Assembly (NCBI GenBank): GCA_945881845.1
Contig: CAMCVN010000006.1
Span: forward strand, 21,706 to 85,705
Length of the DNA stretch: 64,000 bases
Direction: 5' to 3'
DNA from: Bifidobacterium breve
GTDB taxonomy: Bacteria > Actinomycetota > Thermoleophilia > Solirubrobacterales > Solirubrobacteraceae
Under the pieces are notes generated by a model. That model made no database searches and was not told the DNA's origin. It saw only the letters and a program-made list of their open reading frames with translations. The first letter of the stretch is position 1. Every line of letters begins with the position of its first letter. This document shows positions 58,909 to 64,000 of this stretch, piece by piece. The position numbers were made by a program, and so were the translations under genes.

Positions 58909-59943
58909 ATGGCGCGGATCGGACTACTGACAGGTGGCGGCGACTGCCCCGGGCTGAACGCGGTTATCCGCGGCATCGTCCGGCAGGGTGTGCGCGAATA
59001 CGGCGATCAGTTCGTAGGCCTGCGCCACGGCTGGGCCGGCGTGCTCGCTGGCGAAGGCAGGGAGCTTGGCGTGCAAGAGGTATCCGGCCTGCTGACGCGC
59101 GGCGGAACGATCCTCGGCAGCTCGCGCACCAACCCCTACCGCGACGGCGGTGGCGGGACCGAGGCCGTCAAAGCGGGAATGGAAAAGCTTGGCCTCGACG
59201 GCCTGATCGCGATCGGTGGAGAGGACACGCTCGGCGTGGCAAGGAAGCTGGCGGCCGACGACGTTCCGGTGATCGGCGTACCGAAGACGATCGACAACGA
59301 CATTGCGTGCACCGACTACACGTTCGGCTTCGACACCGCCGTGCAGGTCGCAAGCGATGCGATCGACCGCCTCCACACGACCGCCGAATCGCACGACCGC
59401 GTGATCGTCGTCGAAGTGATGGGCCGCCATGCGGGCTGGATCGCCTGCTCGGCCGGTATAGCCGGCGGCGCACACGCGATCCTCGTTCCTGAGCGGCCGT
59501 TCGAGCTCGACCAGCTCTGCGATCAGATCCGCGCCCGCCACGCTCGTGGACGGAACTTCTCAATCGTCGTCGCCAGCGAGGGCGCGGCACCGAAGGACGG
59601 TTCGCTGAGCGCCCGTGAGGACGACGTCGACGAATTCGGCCACCCGCGGCTCGGCGGAGTTGGAGCCTGGCTTGAGCATGAGATCGAGCGCGTCACAGGC
59701 TTCGAAACACGGATGGTTGTGCTCGGTCACGTCCAGCGCGGTGGCACACCGACCGCGTATGACCGCGTTCTGGCAACGCGCTACGGCGTCGGCGCAATTG
59801 ACGCCTACAACCGTGGCGAGCGCGGCATGATGGTCGCGCTGCGCGGCACCGAGATCATCACGGTCCCGCTTGCAGAGGCGCTCGCCGAGCCAAAGCTGCT
59901 TGATCCTGACCTCTTCCGAACAGCAGAAGTCTTCTTCGGCTAA
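58909..59943 (+). CDS. pfp: 6-phosphofructokinase, probably pyrophosphate-dependent
   Basis: 344 residues of PfkA family. The nucleotide loop is GLLTGGGDCPGLNAVIRG; the catalytic segment reads VPKTIDNDIACTDYTFGFDT, and MGRHAGWIACSAG is the fructose-6-phosphate region. Asp106 in AIGGEDTLG takes the place of the glycine that ATP enzymes need (Gly104 of E. coli PfkA), and Lys126 precedes the catalytic TIDND. Aspartate plus lysine is the PPi-dependent pattern described for Amycolatopsis methanolica. It follows the AI-2E gene by 13 bases and is followed by a microprotein. Confidence 0.85.
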   Translation: MARIGLLTGGGDCPGLNAVIRGIVRQGVREYGDQFVGLRHGWAGVLAGEGRELGVQEVSGLLTRGGTILGSSRTNPYRDGGGGTEAVKAGMEKLGLDGLIAIGGEDTLGVARKLAADDVPVIGVPKTIDNDIACTDYTFGFDTAVQVASDAIDRLHTTAESHDRVIVVEVMGRHAGWIACSAGIAGGAHAILVPERPFELDQLCDQIRARHARGRNFSIVVASEGAAPKDGSLSAREDDVDEFGHPRLGGVGAWLEHEIERVTGFETRMVVLGHVQRGGTPTAYDRVLATRYGVGAIDAYNRGERGMMVALRGTEIITVPLAEALAEPKLLDPDLFRTAEVFFG

Positions 59944-59946
59944 GCG

Positions 59947-60033
59947 ATGTCGCCCTTCTGGATTTGGACTCAAGTCGCGATCGTTGTCGCCGTTCTGGCA
60001 GGGATGGCGATAGCGATCGTGAAGCTTCTTTAG
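59947..60033 (+). CDS. 28-residue single-pass membrane microprotein
   Basis: ATG 59947 to TAG 60033 encodes MSPFWIWTQVAIVVAVLAGM followed by AIAIVKLL. About 20 residues are continuous hydrophobic sequence with one terminal lysine, the pattern of a bacterial membrane microprotein. It begins three bases after the phosphofructokinase stop, and 45 bases separate it from the universal stress protein gene. A Shine-Dalgarno is not evident, so translation could be coupled to the upstream gene. A short chance frame is possible, but a 28-codon chance run with an uninterrupted membrane helix is not common. Confidence 0.5.
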   Translation: MSPFWIWTQVAIVVAVLAGMAIAIVKLL

Positions 60034-60078
60034 CGAGCAGGTAGTCTGCAGCGAAGCACCGGACCCAAGGGAGCAGTC

Positions 60079-60522
60079 ATGTTTGGATCGATTGTCGTTG
60101 GAACCGATGGATCAGAGACCGCCAGCGAAGCTGTCCGCCAAGCGATAGATCTGGCGAAGGAGACAGGCGCCCGGCTCGAGGTCGTCAGCGCCTTCGCACC
60201 GGTTCCCGTCTCGCGTCTGAAGAGCGAAGCTAAGCAGGCCCCTTCCGACGTCCAATGGATGATCAACGAGCGCGAGGATGTAGAGGCAACGCTGGCGGCC
60301 GTTGTCGCGCAGGCGGCAGCGATCGGCGTCGAGTGCTCACCGCACTCACGCCAAGGCGACCCGGCCGACGCAATTCTCGATGTCGCTGAGGAGACCTCGG
60401 CCGACCTGATCGTCGTCGGCAACAAGGGAATGACCGGCGCCAAGCGCTTTCTGCTCGGCTCGGTGCCGAACAAGGTCAGCCATCACGCACCTTGCTCGGT
60501 GCTGATCATTCGTACTACTTAG
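60079..60522 (+). CDS. Universal stress protein family (UspA)
   Basis: 147-residue Usp fold. It begins MFGSIVVGTDGSETASEAVR and ends with the ATP-binding motif VVGNKGMTGAKRFLLGSVPN, where the G-x2-G-x9-G(S) pattern is complete, then KVSHHAPCSVLII. Complete ATP motif means it is the nucleotide-binding Usp type. AGGGAG lies in front of ATG 60079. Its 3' end overlaps that of the convergent subtilase gene by eight bases. Function as a general stress or adenylate-sensing protein; no specific partner is evident. Confidence 0.9.
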   Translation: MFGSIVVGTDGSETASEAVRQAIDLAKETGARLEVVSAFAPVPVSRLKSEAKQAPSDVQWMINEREDVEATLAAVVAQAAAIGVECSPHSRQGDPADAILDVAEETSADLIVVGNKGMTGAKRFLLGSVPNKVSHHAPCSVLIIRTT

Positions 60523-61801
60523 TGGTTGCTGCGGCGGCGTTCAGCAGACCGGCGCCGTAGAAGCGGTCGATCCCTCGGCTGCCAAAGTCGCGCGCTGTGC
60601 TCATCAGTCTTGACTCAAGACGACCGGGCGAAGGGTTGGAGCCGATCACGCGGGTCGCGATCACCAACGCGGCGACGGCCGTTACGTGCGGCGCCGCCAT
60701 CGAGGTTCCTTCGTAGTCGTTCGGGATGCCGAATACCGAAACCGACTTGCCGCTGAACGTTTCCTGGGCAATGTTCCTCCTGCGCGCGCCGCGTACGCCG
60801 CAGCGCGATTCGCCAGTCGCCGTGGAGTCAGCGCCGCCACCCGGGGCTGCGATGTCAAGGCCGTAACCACCGTTTGAGAAGTCGGCAACGCAGCCGTTCT
60901 CGGTCGTCGCGCCGACCGACATAACGCCGGGGGCGTTGGCCGGGTAGGAGACTGACTGCTCGCCCTCATTGCCCGACGCGCCGACAACGAGAACGCCGCG
61001 CGAGCGGGCGTAGGTGATTGCGGCCAGCAGCTCTGGAATGTCTCTGTCGCGCACACCGGAATCAAACTCGAGGCTGAGGTTGATCAGCTTGGCGCGTTTC
61101 TTGACGGCGAAGCGAATCCCGTCGGCGATGTCGTTCGCGTTGCCTTCACCGTTGCGGTCGAGCACGCGGATCGGCATGATCTTCGCGCCGTAAGCCAAGC
61201 CTGCGACGGCGATCTTGTTGTTCGTTGCTTCAGCGATCGTGCCGGCGACGTGCGTGCCGTGACCGTTGAGGTCGTTGGCGTAGGGGTCGCCGTCGACGAA
61301 GTCCCAACCAGCAACAAACTGACCCGAGGTGAAGTCCGGCGAGCGCTTGAACGGAACTCGGTTCGAGTAGGCGACGCCGGTGTCGAGCACGGCGATCGTT
61401 ACACCCTTGCCGCCCGACTGACCGGCCGCGCGAGCGTTACCCCAAGCCTGCTGCGCGCCGACGCCGTAAGGGCCGATGAAGTTCCACTGCAGGCTCATCA
61501 GCAGCGGATCGTTTGGGGTGTAGCTGGCGGCAGAGGTGTGTGCGATCAGGTTCGGCACGGCGTAGGCGACGTCATCGCGCGCACGCAGCTCGATCAGTGC
61601 CTCGCGGACGTTGTCAACCTGCAACACAACCGGGTCGGCGGTGGCTGCGCTGGGCGCTGCGCCGGTCTCCGGATCCTCAAACTGAACGACGACCTGGTTC
61701 GGTTCAACGGCGGCTGCGCCAGCGACGGCGGGCAAAGCGAAGAGCGCCATCGAAGCGGCGAGAGCGATCAGTGGGAGTCGTAGTCGGCGGAGTGGAGTCA
61801 T
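60515..61801 (-). CDS. Secreted subtilisin-like serine protease (S8 family)
   Basis: 428 residues from ATG 61801. The N-terminus RRLRLPLIALAASMALFALP is a signal peptide, ending near AGAAA. A short propeptide-like region precedes the catalytic domain. Catalytic residues: aspartate in VTIAVLDTGVAYS, histidine in NDLNGHGTHVAGTIAEA and serine in NDYEGTSMAAPHVTAV; the oxyanion asparagine is in VLVVGASGNEGEQSVSY. No cell-wall anchor is visible at the C-terminus, so the enzyme is likely released. It is divergent from tadA. Not obviously linked to the catabolic operons. Confidence 0.92.
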   Translation of the reverse strand: MTPLRRLRLPLIALAASMALFALPAVAGAAAVEPNQVVVQFEDPETGAAPSAATADPVVLQVDNVREALIELRARDDVAYAVPNLIAHTSAASYTPNDPLLMSLQWNFIGPYGVGAQQAWGNARAAGQSGGKGVTIAVLDTGVAYSNRVPFKRSPDFTSGQFVAGWDFVDGDPYANDLNGHGTHVAGTIAEATNNKIAVAGLAYGAKIMPIRVLDRNGEGNANDIADGIRFAVKKRAKLINLSLEFDSGVRDRDIPELLAAITYARSRGVLVVGASGNEGEQSVSYPANAPGVMSVGATTENGCVADFSNGGYGLDIAAPGGGADSTATGESRCGVRGARRRNIAQETFSGKSVSVFGIPNDYEGTSMAAPHVTAVAALVIATRVIGSNPSPGRLESRLMSTARDFGSRGIDRFYGAGLLNAAAATTK

Positions 61802-61899
61802 CTTGAGTGGAGGCGCGCGGTCCGGCCTCACCATCTACAACACAGCAGAACACCGAAAGTAACGGTGTTTTTGCGCTGATAGGGCATGATGACAGCCAC

Positions 61900-62364
61900 G
61901 TGGATCAGAATCGCCGCATAGATGACGAACGCTGGATTGCCGAGGCGATCGAGGAGGCCGCCTTGGCGCCCGCGCACGGCGACGTTCCGATCGCCGCTCT
62001 GGTCGTCCATGACGGCCGCGTGATTGGCCGCGCTCACAACGAACGCGAGCGCCACGGCGACCCGACCGCGCACGCTGAGATTGTCGCTTTGCGCGCCGCC
62101 GCCGCCGCGCTCGGCTCCTGGCGCGTGCTCGACTCAACGATCTACGTCACGCTTGAGCCGTGCGCAATGTGTGCCGGAGCGATCGTGCTGGCGCGCGTGC
62201 CGCGAGTTGTCTTCGGGGCCTGGGATCCAAAGGCCGGTGCCGCGGGCAGCGTGCTCGACATCCTCAGCGAGCCCCAGCTCAACCACAGCCCTGAGGTCTT
62301 GGGCGGCGTGCTCGAAGACGAGTGCGCAGCGCTACTGACCGACTTCTTCAAAGAACGACGCTGA
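61900..62364 (+). CDS. tadA: tRNA-specific adenosine deaminase
   Basis: 154 residues from GTG 61900. Deaminates A34 to inosine in the tRNA-Arg(ACG) anticodon. The zinc-binding and catalytic motifs are PTAHAEIVALRAAA (HAE) and TLEPCAMCAGAIVLARVPRV (PCxxC), and FGAWDPKAGAAGSVLDI is characteristic of TadA. The open frame begins at 61807, where the first residues would overlap the subtilase start region, so GTG 61900 near the fold is preferred. Essential housekeeping gene in most bacteria. Confidence 0.92.
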   Translation: MDQNRRIDDERWIAEAIEEAALAPAHGDVPIAALVVHDGRVIGRAHNERERHGDPTAHAEIVALRAAAAALGSWRVLDSTIYVTLEPCAMCAGAIVLARVPRVVFGAWDPKAGAAGSVLDILSEPQLNHSPEVLGGVLEDECAALLTDFFKERR

Positions 62365-62373
62365 GCGGCAGGA

Positions 62374-63138
62374 TCAGCCGCTGACGCGGCCGGCGTCGGT
62401 GTAGACGACGACGCGGTCACCGCGGGCAAAGGCCGCCAGAGTCATCCCCCGCTCGGCTGCCAGTTCGACGGCCAGCGAGGTAGGTGCGCCAACTCCGACG
62501 AGGATCGGCGCGCCGGCAACTGCCGCTTTCTGCACCAACTCAAATGAGATCCGCCCGCTGACGCAGAGGATCTTCCCGTGCAGCGGCAGGCCGCCATCGA
62601 GCAGCGAGCGGCCAATCACCTTGTCCATAGCGTTGTGGCGGCCGACGTCTTCGCGCACGCAGATCAGTTCGCCTTCGGCGCTGAAGAGGCCTGTGGCGTG
62701 CATCCCGCCGGTGCGCTCAAAGCCGGGCTGGCGCAACTGCTCGGGCAAGGCTGCGAGCAGCGCTCGCGCCACGACCGGGCCAGCCGTGGCGTGCGGCGCG
62801 TCAACGGCAACCTGCTCAATCGCTCCTTTGCCACAAACGCCGCAGGAGGAGGTCGTGTAGAAGTTCCGCTGCCCCGGGTCGCTCAGCAGCGGCCCGGCGA
62901 CGTCGATGATGTTGGCGGCGAAGTCGGTGGTAGGCCCGGCTTCGCGGGGCTCGTTGATCAGTCCTTCTCCGCAGAGGAAGCCGAGCGCAAGCTCTTCGTC
63001 GTTGCCGGGCGTGCGCATCGTGACTGAGAGCGCTTTGCCATCAACGCGAATCTCGAGCGGCTCTTCAACGGCGATCTCGTCGCGCTCGCCCTCACGCACG
63101 ACGCTGGTGACCATCCGCCCAGCGTCAGCGTCGGCCAC
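62374..63138 (-). CDS. fdhD: Formate dehydrogenase accessory sulfurtransferase FdhD
   Basis: 254 residues. FdhD passes sulfur from a cysteine desulfurase to the molybdenum cofactor, activating formate dehydrogenase. The active-site pair is in FYTTSSCGVCGKGAIEQV; further family segments are ELALGFLCGEGLI, MHATGLFSAEGELICVREDV, GRHNAMDKVIG and SGRISFELVQKAAVAGAPIL. GTG 63138 follows AAGGGG with suitable spacing; an ATG at 63114 is an alternative. It lies 16 bases after the formate dehydrogenase gene and is surely co-transcribed with it. Confidence 0.93.
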   Translation of the reverse strand: MADADAGRMVTSVVREGERDEIAVEEPLEIRVDGKALSVTMRTPGNDEELALGFLCGEGLINEPREAGPTTDFAANIIDVAGPLLSDPGQRNFYTTSSCGVCGKGAIEQVAVDAPHATAGPVVARALLAALPEQLRQPGFERTGGMHATGLFSAEGELICVREDVGRHNAMDKVIGRSLLDGGLPLHGKILCVSGRISFELVQKAAVAGAPILVGVGAPTSLAVELAAERGMTLAAFARGDRVVVYTDAGRVSG

Positions 63139-63154
63139 CGGCCAGCCCCTTCGG

Positions 63155-64000
63155 TCAGTCCGCCGCTACGAGCGCCGGCGTGTCGGAGGGTGCTTCGCTC
63201 ATTGCGCGCACATCGACTGCAACGACCTTGTACTCAGGGCATCCGGTGTTTACCTCGACCGAATCACCGACTAGCAGGTTGGTGCGCAGCTCGGGGAAGT
63301 GGAAGGCGGTGAAGACGTTGCCCTTTTCGATCCGGTCGGTGATCCGCGCCGGAATCTCAATCCTCCCGTGGTGGCTGCGGACCGACACAAGGTCGTCCTC
63401 GTTGATCCAAAGCCGCGCCGCGTCATCAGGATGAATCTCAAGCCAGTCACTTGGCAGCAGCTCAAGGTTCCTCGTGCGGCGCGTCATCGTGCCGGCGTTG
63501 TAGTGCTGCAGGCGGCGGCCGGTAATCAGAATCAGCGGGAACTCCTCATCGGCAACTTCGCCCGGCTCGCGGTACGGCAGCGCGTTGAAGGTGGCCAGAC
63601 CGTTCGGATGATGGAACTTCTCTTCGTAAAGGATTTGCGCGTCGGTGCCATCTGCCTCGACCGGCCAGCAAAGGCCTTCGCGGCCGAGCCGCTCGTAGGT
63701 GACGCCGGTGAACTCGGGGGTGAGCGCGGCGATCTCTTGCATCGCGGCTTCCGGCGTGGCCAGGTTCATCTCGTGACCGAGCGCTGCCGAGAGCGAGGTG
63801 AGGATGTCGAAGTCGGTGCGCGCGTCGCCAGGAGGGTCGATCGCCGTAGCGACGAGCTGAATCCGCCGCTCGGCGTTGATGAAGGTGCCTTCCTTCTCAA
63901 GGAAAGCTGAGGCAGGAAGAATCACGTCGGCGTACTTCGTCGTCTCCGTCATGAAGATGTCCTGGCAGACAAGGAACTCGAGCGATTCGAGCGCGTGGAT
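63155..64000 (-). CDS. Formate dehydrogenase alpha subunit, molybdopterin-binding (5' part outside window)
   Basis: C-terminal 281 residues of a large molybdopterin oxidoreductase; the frame is open to base 64000 and the catalytic Sec/Cys region is outside. Visible segments: FLVCQDIFMTETTKYADVIL and PASAFLEKEGTFINAERRI (the mid-protein motif), then the C-terminal domain with ITGRRLQHYNAGTMTRRTRN, LEIHPDDAARLWINEDDLV, VNTGCPEYKVVAVDV. These match FdhF/FdsA-type alpha subunits. The adjacent fdhD agrees. Whether the enzyme uses selenocysteine, and its electron acceptor, cannot be told here. Confidence 0.9.
   Translation of the reverse strand: MHALESLEFLVCQDIFMTETTKYADVILPASAFLEKEGTFINAERRIQLVATAIDPPGDARTDFDILTSLSAALGHEMNLATPEAAMQEIAALTPEFTGVTYERLGREGLCWPVEADGTDAQILYEEKFHHPNGLATFNALPYREPGEVADEEFPLILITGRRLQHYNAGTMTRRTRNLELLPSDWLEIHPDDAARLWINEDDLVSVRSHHGRIEIPARITDRIEKGNVFTAFHFPELRTNLLVGDSVEVNTGCPEYKVVAVDVRAMSEAPSDTPALVAAD

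Noticed and set aside
1..64000. CRISPR arrays, tRNA/rRNA genes, insertion sequences, phage genes
   Set aside because: No regularly spaced repeats, no cloverleaf or rRNA segment that I could recognise, no transposase or integrase motif and no terminal inverted repeats were seen.

Overview
The window is a gene-dense, GC-rich (roughly 60%) bacterial chromosome segment with almost no non-coding DNA. At least 18 neighbouring gene pairs share a 4-nt ATGA or GTGA overlap, and there are many GTG starts. An F420-type LLM oxidoreductase, a PPi-type phosphofructokinase signature, actinobacterial-style CoA catabolism and several promoter-like sites lying against the start codon suggest a high-GC actinobacterium, perhaps Thermoleophilia/Solirubrobacterales. 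That placement is inference from gene content only. I saw no rRNA, tRNA, CRISPR array, insertion sequence or phage gene. No stretch over 300 bases lacks a gene.

Layout. 1-507: truncated CoA-transferase subunit, divergent from an acyl-CoA synthetase (636-2309). 2325-8500 (minus): biotin-dependent acyl-CoA carboxylase operon of the acyclic-terpene (atu) type (AtuA-like protein, biotin carboxylase, biotin carrier, carboxyltransferase, enoyl-CoA hydratase), with a divergent TetR gene. 9200-13462 (minus): 2-oxoacid/acetoin-dehydrogenase-like complex with its E2 split into a free lipoyl domain and a free catalytic domain, plus an MmgE/PrpD gene; a second divergent TetR gene and a perfect palindrome lie upstream. 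14246-19565 (minus): coupled operon of ADH, acyl-CoA dehydrogenase, two SDRs and an acyl-CoA ligase. 19708-23607 (minus): sugar-type ABC importer. 24580-35892 (minus): a large cluster related to acetone/acetophenone carboxylases, with a fused HyuA-HyuB protein, a separate HyuA/HyuB pair, two copies of a gamma-like zinc ribbon (one free, one fused), an SDR and an AMP-forming ligase. This is my candidate for the most interesting system.

35971-46245: phosphatase, SMP-30-like hydrolase, LLM oxidoreductase, APH-fold kinase with a small partner, enoyl-CoA hydratase, SnoaL-like protein, a split B12 acyl-CoA mutase with isobutyryl-CoA-mutase-type active-site residues, 3-hydroxyacyl-CoA dehydrogenase, acyl-CoA dehydrogenase and MarR. 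46289-56896 (minus): ten-gene catabolic run (ALDH, ligase, DUF35 protein, two thiolase-fold proteins lacking the catalytic residues, a CaiB/AMACR-type protein, two cyclase-family hydrolases, SDR, ALDH). An XRE-cupin gene precedes it, and two palindromes overlap its putative promoter. 57747-64000: housekeeping-like genes (AI-2E transporter, phosphofructokinase, a 28-residue membrane microprotein, UspA, secreted subtilase, TadA, FdhD and the 3' end of a formate dehydrogenase).

Taken together, the window looks like a catabolic island for the uptake, oxidation, carboxylation, CoA activation and beta-oxidation of unusual carbon skeletons (branched, terpenoid or ketonic), under local TetR, MarR and XRE-cupin control. 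Individual substrates cannot be read from the sequence.
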